Source of the DNA: Planctomycetaceae bacterium
GTDB taxonomy: Bacteria; Planctomycetota; Planctomycetia; Isosphaerales; Isosphaeraceae
Direction: 5' to 3'
DNA: 8,128 nucleotides
Assembly (NCBI GenBank): GCA_019232645.1
Contig: JAFANO010000132.1
Span: 1-8,128, forward strand
The first letter of the stretch is position 1. Each line of letters begins with the position of its first letter. The translations under genes were made by a program, and so were the position numbers. A model generated the notes under the pieces. It was given only the letters and a program-made list of their open reading frames with translations, was not told where the DNA came from and ran no database searches. This document shows positions 1 to 6,617 of the stretch, in pieces.

Positions 1-210
1 CCGGGCATCGACCGATTCACCGGTAGCATCCTCTATGATGAGAAGATCGGGGGCACGGTCCACCTGGCGCTCGGCCAGAGCTACCCCGAGACCAGAGGGG
101 TCAACCTCTCGGCACTGCACTGGGACTTGATCGTCGACACGCGATCCGGTGGCCGGATCACCGCTGATGGCCGAGTCGTGATGGAGGACGGGCGATGGGA
201 GGTGGGCTGA
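1..210 (+). CDS. M29-family aminopeptidase, C-terminal end (partial)
   Basis: This is the last 69 codons of a gene that starts before the window; it reads in frame 1 and stops with TGA at 208-210. The fragment has the signature end of peptidase family M29 (AmpS/AmpT/PepS), metal-dependent cytoplasmic aminopeptidases that remove N-terminal residues from peptides. Visible motifs are '[15 protein letters not shown]' (fragment residues 11-25), 'YPET' (28-31) and 'SALHWD' (37-42), followed by a typical tail with '[10 protein letters not shown]' and 'EDGRW'. His21, Tyr28, His40 and Asp42 sit where the family's C-terminal metal and active-site residues are expected; the mapping is from memory of the family, not an alignment. 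The upstream glutamate ligands lie outside the window. The end looks normal, with no truncation. No operon partner is visible downstream, since a 274-base gap with repeats follows. Confidence 0.85.
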   Translation, partial: PGIDRFTGSILYDEKIGGTVHLALGQSYPETRGVNLSALHWDLIVDTRSGGRITADGRVVMEDGRWEVG

Positions 211-255
211 TTCGCGGCAGGCTTCCGGGGGACTCCCGGTAAGGCCGTCCGCGCA

Positions 256-279
256 ATTGTCTGGCCCATTCGGGACAAT
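256..279. repeat. small inverted repeat ATTGTC-N12-GACAAT
   Basis: ATTGTC at 256-261 is mirrored exactly by GACAAT at 274-279 around a 12-base spacer. It lies 45 bases after the aminopeptidase stop. It could be a weak transcript-end hairpin or an operator half-site pair for the downstream gene. No T-run follows, so a classical intrinsic terminator is unlikely. A 6-bp palindrome can occur by chance, so this is only a candidate. Confidence 0.3.
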
Positions 280-312
280 CGATGGTGCGGATGTCTTCGC
301 TTCGCCCCGGAA

Positions 313-394
313 CCCCCACCCAAACCCTCCGCACGGGGGGAGGACTTTCTGATTTCCTCCCTCCCCCCGTCCGGGGGAGGGCTGGGGTGGGAGG
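313..394. repeat. nested GC-rich inverted repeat (REP-like element)
   Basis: The left arm (about 313-343, beginning CCCCCACCCAAACCCTCC and ending GGGGGGAGG) is an imperfect reverse complement of the right arm (about 356-394, with CCTCCCTCCCCCC and ending GGGCTGGGGTGGGAGG). A short AT-richer centre, CTTTCTGATTTC, separates them. Each arm also folds on itself: CCTCC/GGAGG in the left arm, and CCCTCCCC with GGGGAGGG around a short loop in the right arm. The whole could therefore form a cruciform-like structure. Such C-run/G-run palindromes between genes resemble the REP-type dispersed elements of many GC-rich bacteria. It may help end the aminopeptidase transcript. Whether it recurs in the genome cannot be seen here. 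Confidence 0.6.
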
Positions 395-484
395 TGGGAG
401 AAGGCTCGGCGCGACGCCACCAGTTGACCCCATGAGCCCCTTGCCTTTCCGAGCGTACGCGTGGCGGTGACGAGGAGGATGATC

Positions 485-1777
485 ATGAGACGTCTTGTCG
501 GGACAAGCGGGCTTCTGGTGATGGTCCTGGCGACGTCGAGCGTGGTCCTCGGGCAGACTTCCGACGCCGCGCTCGGCGATCGCGTGCGCCAGTTGGTCGA
601 GGAGCTCGACGCCTCCAAGATGGAGGCGCGGCAGGCGGCCGAGGACGGGCTGATCAAGCTTGGCCCGCCCGCCTTGCCGTTCCTGCCCGAGTTGCCGAGG
701 TCGGCCAGCGCCGAGCAGAAGCAGCGGCTCGAGCGCGTCCGGAACGCGCTGCGCGACGCGGCCGATTCGCAGGCCAACCTCGGCGCTTCGAAGGTCACGA
801 TCGCGGGAAAGGGCCTGCGGCTCTCCGAGGTCCTCCGGCAACTCCAGAAGCAGTCGGGCAACCTCATCACCGACCTCCGCGAGCCGGAAGGGGCCGAGGC
901 GACCAACCCGGCGCTCGACCTGGAGATCCGCGACAAGCCCTTCTTCGAGGCGCTCGACGAGGTCGCGCGCAAGGCGGACGTCGTGCCCAATCCCTTCACC
1001 GGCGACGGCTCGATCGGCCTGATGGCCGGCAAGCTCCCCGGAACGCTCTTGGTCAAGGACGCCGGGCCGTTCCGCGTCACGTTCACGCAGATCGCCGTCG
1101 TCCGCGACCTCCAGACCAATTCGGCCAGCGCCACCGTGCAGTTCGCGGTCGCCTGGGAGCCCCGGCTCCGCCCCATGCTCTTGCAGATCAAGACCGACGA
1201 GTTGAAGATCCAAGACGACCAGGGCCGGCCGATCGAGCCGCAAGTGATGAAGGAGTCGAGCGAGGTCGTGCTCCGGCCCGATAACTCGGCCGTCGAGGTG
1301 AATCTCACCCTGAACGCCCCCGACCGCTCGGCCAAGTCCCTGGCGACGGTGAAGGTCCGGGCCGACATCACCGTCCCCGCCGGCCTGCGGACTTTCCGAT
1401 TCCCGACCCTCGACGTCAAGGCCGCCGTCGTCCAGAAGCAGGGCGACATCGCGGTGACCCTCGAGGGGGCCGAGGTGGACGAGCAGGTCTGGAAGGTCCA
1501 CGTCGTCCTCGAGTACCCCGGCGAAGGCCCGGCCTTCGAGAGCTATCGCCAGGGACTCTTCAACAACCGCCTCTGGCTCCAGAAGGCCGACGGCTCGCGG
1601 TTCGAGCACAACGGCGGCTTCTCCAACACGTCGAACGACGGGGGCAAGCTCGGGTTCGAATACCTGTTCGTCGATGCCCCCGGCAAGCCCGCCGATTATC
1701 AACTGGTCTACGAGACGCCGAGCAAGGTGCTGACGATCCCGCTGGAGTTCGAATTCAAGGACGTGCCCCTGCCGTGA
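485..1777 (+). CDS. secreted protein of unknown function, planctomycete type
   Basis: This 430-aa protein is of unknown function and is probably exported. I chose ATG 485 because an AGGAGG ribosome site at 473-478 lies 6 bases before it; an upstream GTG at 461 and ATG at 479 are in frame but fit the site badly. The N-terminus is a signal peptide: MRR, a hydrophobic core at residues 8-22, and likely cleavage near Gly23-Gln24. There is no lipobox cysteine. Residues 33-92 form charged helices with a HEAT-like pattern ('VRQLVEELDASKMEARQAAEDGLIKLG'). Residues 103-165 look like a small alpha/beta fold ('VTIAGKGLRLSEVLRQLQKQSGN') reminiscent of secretin/TonB N-terminal (STN-like) domains, but this is a weak resemblance. 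Residues about 185-430 are rich in beta strands and end 'IPLEFEFKDVPLP'. No catalytic motif was seen. It converges with the beta-helix gene, 39 bases apart. Third-position GC is very high, as expected for the host. Confidence 0.9.
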   Translation: MRRLVGTSGLLVMVLATSSVVLGQTSDAALGDRVRQLVEELDASKMEARQAAEDGLIKLGPPALPFLPELPRSASAEQKQRLERVRNALRDAADSQANLGASKVTIAGKGLRLSEVLRQLQKQSGNLITDLREPEGAEATNPALDLEIRDKPFFEALDEVARKADVVPNPFTGDGSIGLMAGKLPGTLLVKDAGPFRVTFTQIAVVRDLQTNSASATVQFAVAWEPRLRPMLLQIKTDELKIQDDQGRPIEPQVMKESSEVVLRPDNSAVEVNLTLNAPDRSAKSLATVKVRADITVPAGLRTFRFPTLDVKAAVVQKQGDIAVTLEGAEVDEQVWKVHVVLEYPGEGPAFESYRQGLFNNRLWLQKADGSRFEHNGGFSNTSNDGGKLGFEYLFVDAPGKPADYQLVYETPSKVLTIPLEFEFKDVPLP

Positions 1778-1816
1778 ACTGGGGCGATTTCACGCCAAAA
1801 GAAGGAGGGGGATCGT

Positions 1817-2848
1817 TCAGCGACCGGACGTGGACCCGTTGTCGTCCAGGGTGACTTCCCCGAGGAGCTTCCTCCCGTCCACGGTCGAGCCTTTGAGGAC
1901 GACCGTGACGCCGGGGTGATAGAACTCACCCTTGCCTTCGGGCCCGTTTCCGGAGAACGTACAGTCGGTGATCGTCAGGCTACCGCCGATGGTGGAGAAG
2001 GCGCTGCCCTGAGACGTACCAGGCGGGTTGGCGATGGATTCCAGGTTGTTGTTCGTAACCGCGCTCCGGGCGATGGACACGATGGTATCCGAGGTCGAGA
2101 CACCGCCGCCCAAGCTGGTGGCGCTGGTCCCGCTCGTGGTGGAGAATGCCGTGTTGCCCTTGATCTTGCTGCCCGCGATTACCAGCGTGCCGTGCTGGGC
2201 GTAGATGCCGCCACCGGTGTCGAAGGCCGCCTGCGAGCCAACATCGCCGTTGAACGCATAGTTGTTCATGATCGTACTGTTGGCGACGGTTACCTGTGCC
2301 CCCGAGGCGGCGATGCCGCCGCCCAGGCAGTCGGCTCCGCCCTGGGCCGAGTTCCCGGAGACAGAGCTGTCTTCAACATCCAGCGTGCCGCCCTGGGCGA
2401 AGATGCCGCCACCCATTTGCATCGCCCAGTTCCCGGTGATCGTGCTCTTCTCGACCGTCAGATCGGCGTCCTGCGCCTCGATGCCGCCGCCTTGCTCGAC
2501 GTCGCCACCCCCGGAGATCGTCACACCGGAGATGGTCACGTGGCCGCCGTCGATCTCGAGGACCCTGAAGGGGTACCCACCGACGAGAGAGATGGCGGCC
2601 GGGTCCTTCGGGTTCCCCTGAATCGTCAGGTCGCCCGCGTTCTGGACCTGGAGCTCACCGGTCAGGTCGTAGGTGCCGGGGGCCAGGTCGATGGTGTTCG
2701 GCCCCGACGTGTTGCTGACGGCGGCGAGATCCGCCTGCAACTGGGCCACGTTGGCCGCGTGAAAGGTCGCGGGGACGGCACGTCCCTCCAGGGCCTCGAT
2801 TCCGGGGCGACTCCGTCGCCGCGCCCCCCGTTTCTTCCCAAACCCCAT
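1817..2848 (-). CDS. right-handed beta-helix repeat protein with planctomycete N-terminal motif
   Basis: This 343-aa protein is predicted to be exported or surface-associated. ATG at 2848 is preceded by AGGAGG (2855-2860 on the + strand) with a 6-base gap, which sets the start; a longer frame to 2959 exists but lacks such a site. Residues 5-14 are very basic, then comes 'IEALEGRAVPATF' (17-29), a version of the LE-x-R-x-VPA leader common in planctomycete extracellular proteins. No ordinary hydrophobic signal peptide is visible. From about residue 50 the chain is a pectate-lyase-like parallel beta-helix. 'GGG(I/V)' recurs at 120, 146, 176, 212 and 247. A (S/C)x(I/V/F)xxN box recurs six times: STITGN 135, SSVSGN 161, STIMNN 191, SKIKGN 227, SAVTNN 262, CTFSGN 296. 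The pattern resembles chlamydial Pmp and 'choice-of-anchor' repeats. No catalytic residues can be assigned; adhesion, glycan binding or a structural role are all possible. Base composition is somewhat less GC-biased than its neighbours. Confidence 0.88.
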   Translation of the reverse strand: MGFGKKRGARRRSRPGIEALEGRAVPATFHAANVAQLQADLAAVSNTSGPNTIDLAPGTYDLTGELQVQNAGDLTIQGNPKDPAAISLVGGYPFRVLEIDGGHVTISGVTISGGGDVEQGGGIEAQDADLTVEKSTITGNWAMQMGGGIFAQGGTLDVEDSSVSGNSAQGGADCLGGGIAASGAQVTVANSTIMNNYAFNGDVGSQAAFDTGGGIYAQHGTLVIAGSKIKGNTAFSTTSGTSATSLGGGVSTSDTIVSIARSAVTNNNLESIANPPGTSQGSAFSTIGGSLTITDCTFSGNGPEGKGEFYHPGVTVVLKGSTVDGRKLLGEVTLDDNGSTSGR

Positions 2849-2854
2849 GGCGCA

Positions 2855-2860
2855 CCTCCT
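2855..2860 (-). promoter_or_regulatory. strong ribosome binding site of the beta-helix gene
   Basis: Read on the minus strand, AGGAGG lies 6 bases before ATG 2848. It decides between this start and the longer in-frame options up to 2959. Confidence 0.7.
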
Positions 2861-3135
2861 CCATGATTCGTGCCGCCAGGGCCCGACGTCGCCAGCCAGG
2901 TAAATCCAGCGCGCACACCGACACGACGGGGAGCTGTTTGGGATCGCCCGGCCATCCAACTCGAAATGATGGACGCCGCACTGATGGGAAGCCTAGATGT
3001 GACAGTGCGATGGATCAAGAAAACTCCGTCCGCGCCGAGCCCTGACGACCCAAACGATCCCCGGCCCGTTCCGCAACGAGTCTGTCCAGGCCCATAGAAT
3101 ACCTATTGGCGCATCCGTGACCAGAGCAATTTCGA

Positions 3136-4560
3136 TCAGCCCTCGACCGGATCGACCAAGGCGGGGTCCTTGAACCGGGTCCGGTCGAGGTCGTATTTCT
3201 GGAGCTTCTGGGTCACGCTCCGGCGCGACAGGCCACTGTGCCTGGCGCACCGCGCGACATTGCCCTTGTAGCAGGCCAGGAGCCGGGTGAAATAGTCGCG
3301 CTCGACGCGGCCGATCAGGTCGTTGGTCAGATCGGGCAGGGGGCGCTCGATGTCGATCAGCGGGCTGGAGATCGCCGGCCGGGGGGCGCGGGGGGCGACC
3401 GATTCGGGAAGCGCGTCGCGATGGATGACCGAGCCGTCGGCCATCGCGACCGCCGCCTTGATCGCGTTCTCCAGCTCGCGGACGTGGCCCGGCCACGAGT
3501 GCGCCAGCAGCGCCTGCATCGCCTCATGGTCGATCTCGGTGACCGGCGGCGTGCTCATCGGCTTCAGCTTCTCGAGGAAATGCATCGCCAGCAGGGGGAT
3601 GTCCTCGGCCCGTTCCCTGAGCGTCGGCAGGTCGATCCGGATCACGCTCAGGCGGTAGAACAGGTCGCCGCGGAACCGGCCCGCCTTGACCTCGTCCTCC
3701 AGCCGCTTGTTGCTCGCCGCGATGATCCGGACGTCCACCTTGATCGTCTCGGTCCCGCCGACCCGCTCGAACGTCCTCGACTGCAGGACGCGGAGGAGCT
3801 TGGCCTGCATCGCCGGGGAGACGTCGCCGACCTCGTCCAGGAAGAGCGTGCCGCCGTCGGCGATCTCGAACCGGCCTTTCTTCCGCTTATCGGCGCCGGT
3901 GAAGGCTCCCTTCTCGTGGCCGAACAGCTCGCTCTCCAGGAGGCTGTCGTGCAGGATCGCGCAGTTGAGCGCGACGAATGGCCCCTGGCGGCGGATGTCG
4001 GCGGTGTGGATCGCTCGGGCGATCAGCTCCTTTCCCGTCCCGGTCTCGCCGTGGATCAGGACGGTCGAGCCGAGCGGCCCGACCTGCTCGATCAGGTCGA
4101 AGATCTTCCGCATCTTCGGGCTCTTCGAGACGATGTTGTGGAAACTATAGTCCTCGCGCATCTGCTTGCGGAGCTGCTCCAGCTCGTCGATCAGCCGCCG
4201 GCGCCCCAGGATGCGGCCGACCACAAACCGGAGGTGATCGGCCTCAAGCGGCTTGGAGATGAAGTCGTCGGCGCCGGCCTTCATCACGTCGAGCGCCACC
4301 TGGGTGTCGCCATAGGCGGTCATGACGATCACGCCGAACGGGAGCCGCTCGGCCCGGGTGGTCGTCAGCAGCGTGATCCCGTTCATGTCGGGTAGCCGCA
4401 GGTCGGTGATCATCAAGTGGAACAGCCGCGTGCGGGCTGCCTCGAGCGCCGCACCGCCCTCGCCGACCGTCTCGACTTCGAACCCGTCCGCCTCGAGGAT
4501 CTTGCAGAGATGCTCGCAACACAACGGCTCATCATCAACCAGCAGGATGCGGCGCTTCAT
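3136..4560 (-). CDS. sigma-54-dependent response regulator (NtrC family)
   Basis: This complete 474-aa protein has the three NtrC-class domains. The receiver domain (about 1-120) has the acidic pair Asp9-Asp10, phospho-acceptor Asp53 in 'MITDLRLPDMNG', Thr81 and Lys103 in 'ISKP'. A linker helix (about 121-140) follows. The AAA+ sigma-54 activator domain (about 142-370) has Walker A 'GETGTGKE' (171-178), 'ESELFGHEKGAFTGA' (209-223) with an intact GAFTGA loop for contacting sigma-54, Walker B 'GGTLFLDEV' (236-244), 'FRGDLFYRL' (296-304, arginine-finger region) and 'WPGHVRELENAI' (356-367). A Fis-type helix-turn-helix lies at 415-460 ('GNVARCARHSGLSRRSVTQKL'). When phosphorylated it should oligomerise and hydrolyse ATP to open sigma-54 promoters. 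No histidine kinase lies beside it, so its signal and targets are unknown. A purine-rich but non-ideal ribosome site (GGGAAGGG) precedes ATG 4560. No residue needed for function appears to be missing. Confidence 0.96.
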   Translation of the reverse strand: MKRRILLVDDEPLCCEHLCKILEADGFEVETVGEGGAALEAARTRLFHLMITDLRLPDMNGITLLTTTRAERLPFGVIVMTAYGDTQVALDVMKAGADDFISKPLEADHLRFVVGRILGRRRLIDELEQLRKQMREDYSFHNIVSKSPKMRKIFDLIEQVGPLGSTVLIHGETGTGKELIARAIHTADIRRQGPFVALNCAILHDSLLESELFGHEKGAFTGADKRKKGRFEIADGGTLFLDEVGDVSPAMQAKLLRVLQSRTFERVGGTETIKVDVRIIAASNKRLEDEVKAGRFRGDLFYRLSVIRIDLPTLRERAEDIPLLAMHFLEKLKPMSTPPVTEIDHEAMQALLAHSWPGHVRELENAIKAAVAMADGSVIHRDALPESVAPRAPRPAISSPLIDIERPLPDLTNDLIGRVERDYFTRLLACYKGNVARCARHSGLSRRSVTQKLQKYDLDRTRFKDPALVDPVEG

Positions 4561-5080
4561 CGAGGCCCTTCCCCTTGCATCACGATCAGAGAGGTCTGAG
4601 TCCAGTCCGTGGACGGGGGCCTCACTCGTCTCGGCTCAAAGGCGCGCCCCGCGTCGTTTCCTCAAAATATTGCTGGCCCCGGCCCTCACGGGGCCAGGCC
4701 GGGATCGAAAGGATGGGGTGCGGACAGCTCGACGCGCCCGCCTCAGAGACACGACGCTTGGGCGAGGCTCGAGGTGGTCCCAGGCGCGCTCCTTCGTCGA
4801 GGCCGGGCAAGGACCGCTGCGAGATCCTCCCCCGATGTCCGATGAGCGACGCGCGTCCCGCTGCCATGCAGGAGGTCCTCTCAAGCACGTGGGCCGGGCT
4901 CGGCCCCATCCCCCTCGGCTCCATCACGACCGACCCGACGCGGGGCGAAGTCCTTGCTCGCGGTGATCACCCGGCCGCGTGGGTCCCGGCTCGAAGAGCC
5001 AGACTCCCCGGTCATCTCCCGAGACTATAACGAGATTCCCGCCGCGATGCCAAGGCGCCTGCCCCGCTCCCCAGGGCTCT
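4561..5080. other. long stretch without a recognisable gene
   Basis: About 520 bases between the response regulator start and the minus-strand gene remnant. Open frames exist on both strands, but their translations are rich in Arg, Pro and Ser, with no family motif, no convincing start site and no consistent third-position GC bias. It should contain the promoter of the minus-strand regulator. The only clear structure is the hairpin at 4673-4697. Confidence 0.5.
4673..4697 (-). terminator. perfect 9-bp hairpin, possible minus-strand terminator
   Basis: CTGGCCCCG (4673-4681) pairs perfectly with CGGGGCCAG (4689-4697) around a 7-base loop. On the minus strand the stem is followed by CAATATTTTGAGG, a short T-rich stretch, which suits an intrinsic terminator for transcription coming from the gene remnant at 5081-5548 before the response regulator begins. 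The T-run is short and interrupted, so it could instead be a leader hairpin of the regulator mRNA or a stray palindrome. Confidence 0.4.
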
Positions 5081-5548
5081 TTAGAGTTTCAAGAGACCCA
5101 GTTTGACGAGGAGCTCGTTGACGCAAGCGGCGTCTTGCCGGAGCGACTCGGCGAGGGATGGCGGTCACGCCCGCGGAGCGACGCCATCGGATCGCCGCAT
5201 CCCGCACCGCCGCCATCACCCGGGGGCCGGCACGCTTGCGGACCCGACGGCCTCCCCACCCAGCGGCACCTCGCGCACGGGATGGGGACGGTCCCGATCG
5301 ACCCTGGCCGCGCGCGCCCGGGGCAACACCGGAGCGGCCTCCGCACGCCGACGCGGGACGCGGGCGATGAAGGGCTGGGGCTCGGGGATGGTCGTCGCGT
5401 CGCGGTTGACGAGGGCTTCGATGTGTCCGAGCTTGAGCCGCTCCGGGCAGTCCCGTTCGCCCTCCGGCGCGGTCGTAAAGCAGACTCGCTTTGGAAAATG
5501 TCTCGAGACCGCTTCTCTTGCTCGACAGCGCCGCGCTGGACCGAACAA
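5081..5548 (-). pseudogene. probable decayed gene remnant, unknown family
   Basis: One minus-strand frame carries two coding-like pieces separated by in-frame stops at 5216-5218 and 5165-5167. The upstream piece (about 5216-5455) translates with 'RDCPERLKLGHIEALVNRD' followed by 'ATTIPEPQPFIARVPRR', and has strong G/C preference at third positions like genuine genes here. The downstream piece (5084-5164) reads 'SLAESLRQDAACVNELLVK' then 'LGLLKL' and ends in TAA (5081-5083); it looks like a natural C-terminal amphipathic helix. No intact start or ribosome site was found, and the 5' part (about 5456-5548) loses the codon bias. I infer a minus-strand gene broken by frameshifts, deletions and stops. 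The family is not recognised. Overlapping frames on the + strand, including the long frame running into nadC, are best seen as accidental. Confidence 0.4.
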
Positions 5549-5605
5549 TCGCCGACCTCTCCCAAAGTGAAACGGTCAAGAGCCCTGGGACCCTGCCGGA
5601 ATCCG

Positions 5606-5634
5606 TGGACAAACGGCGCCGTATTCAAGATGAT
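5606..5634 (+). promoter_or_regulatory. candidate sigma-70-type promoter for nadC-birA
   Basis: TGGACA (5606-5611, five of six to TTGACA) and GATGAT (5629-5634, four of six to TATAAT) are 17 bases apart. This would start transcription near 5641 and give a leader of roughly 40 bases before ATG 5684. Spacing and placement are good, but the -10 match is modest and the call is by eye. Confidence 0.35.
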
Positions 5635-5683
5635 GGGAATCATGAGGCGAGATCACCGGCGGGGCCAGATCGGTTCCCGGGAC

Positions 5684-6586
5684 ATGACGAGCCCTCCCAT
5701 GCGTCCCGAGTTCGGGGCCGCCGAACGTCGCAACGCCGAAGTGCTGATCGACCTGGCGCTGGCTGAGGACCTCGGCCAGTCGGGCGACCTGACCGCGACG
5801 GTCACGATCCCGAGCCAGGCCCGCGGCGCGGCGCGGTTCGTGGCGCGAACCGAGGGGGTGGTCGCGGGTCTGCCGGTCGTGGCGATCCTGGCCGAGCGCT
5901 TCGAGCTCGGCGACTCCTGGCAGCCGCTCGTCGAGGACGGCGACCGCGTGCTGCCGGGGGCCGCGATCGCGCGGGTGGCCGGGTCGATGCGGTCGCTGCT
6001 GGCCCTGGAACGCACGGCCTTGAATTTCCTCCAGCGGCTCGGCGGGATCGCCACCCTGACTGCGCGGTTCGTCGCCCAGGTCGCGGGCACCCGGGCCGTC
6101 ATCCTCGATACCCGCAAGACCACCCCGGGCTGGCGGGCGCTGGAGAAGTATGCGGTCCGCCGCGGCGGCGGCCGGAATCACCGGATCGGGCTCTACGACG
6201 CGATCATGATCAAGGACAACCACCTCGCCTGGCTCGCCGCAGGTGGCGACCCCATCGGCTCGGCGCTGGCGGCGGCCCGGGCGCATGCGCCCCCGGGGGC
6301 GTTCGTCGAGGTCGAGGTCGAGTCGCTCGAGCAGCTCGACCGGGCCCTCGAGTGCGGCCCCGACATCATCCTGGTGGACAACCTCGGCCCCGAGGCGCTG
6401 GCCGAGGCGGTCCGGCGACGCGACCGCATGGCGCCAGGGGTCCTGCTCGAGGCGTCGGGGGGCGTGACCCTGGCCACCGTCGCGGCCCTGGCCAAAACCG
6501 GCGTCGATCGGATCAGCGTCGGCGCGCTGACCCACTCGGCGCCGGCGCTCGATATTGGGCTCGACATCGAGGGAGGGCAGTGCTGA
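5684..6586 (+). CDS. nadC: quinolinate phosphoribosyltransferase (nicotinate-nucleotide pyrophosphorylase, carboxylating)
   Basis: This 300-aa cytoplasmic enzyme of de novo NAD synthesis converts quinolinate and PRPP to nicotinate mononucleotide, CO2 and pyrophosphate. Family motifs run the full length: 'LIDLALAEDLGQSGDLT' (21-37), 'LALERTALNFLQRLGGIAT' (106-124), 'DTRKTTPG' (142-149), 'EKYAVRRGGGRNHR' (154-167), 'LYDAIMIKDNH' (170-180), 'VEVEVES' (208-214), 'DIILVDNL' (227-234), 'LEASGGV' (255-261) and 'DRISVGALTHSAPALDIGLDI' near the end. These supply the basic residues and acids that bind quinolinate and PRPP. Length is normal for the family. The start is uncertain: ATG 5684 gives the expected N-terminus, but ATG 5699 is also possible and neither has a clear ribosome site. 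The frame stays open upstream to 4979, but that extension shows no homology-like sequence and crosses the decayed region. birA follows after 31 bases. Confidence 0.96.
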   Translation: MTSPPMRPEFGAAERRNAEVLIDLALAEDLGQSGDLTATVTIPSQARGAARFVARTEGVVAGLPVVAILAERFELGDSWQPLVEDGDRVLPGAAIARVAGSMRSLLALERTALNFLQRLGGIATLTARFVAQVAGTRAVILDTRKTTPGWRALEKYAVRRGGGRNHRIGLYDAIMIKDNHLAWLAAGGDPIGSALAAARAHAPPGAFVEVEVESLEQLDRALECGPDIILVDNLGPEALAEAVRRRDRMAPGVLLEASGGVTLATVAALAKTGVDRISVGALTHSAPALDIGLDIEGGQC

Positions 6587-6617
6587 GGGGACGCCCCTCG
6601 ACCCGGCACGCCGGACG

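Noticed and set aside
158..1702. 514-codon minus-strand open frame opposite the secreted protein
   Set aside because: It is an antisense shadow produced by high GC at third positions. The + strand gene has a signal peptide, a ribosome site and a coherent protein; the antisense translation is Leu/Arg/Gly-rich with no motif.
1784..1797. GGCG/CGCC mini-hairpin between the convergent genes as a bidirectional terminator
   Set aside because: The stem is only 4 bp, and the flanking A-run is on the wrong side to act as a T-run for either gene.
1916..2866. 316-codon + strand open frame opposite the beta-helix gene
   Set aside because: The minus strand encodes regular beta-helix repeats with a strong ribosome site; the + frame is a repetitive shadow of them.
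2990..3018. Minus-strand promoter for the beta-helix gene (TTGATC, 17-base gap, TAGGCT)
   Set aside because: The -35 match is fair but the -10 box matches only about half the consensus, so it is not supported enough to list.
3238..4395. 385-codon + strand open frame
   Set aside because: It lies wholly antisense to the response regulator, whose domains are complete; the translation shows no family motif.
4979..5683. 235-codon N-terminal extension of nadC
   Set aside because: NadC proteins are about 280-300 aa, and the extension has no family-like sequence and runs across the decayed minus-strand gene. It is an accidental open frame in GC-rich DNA.
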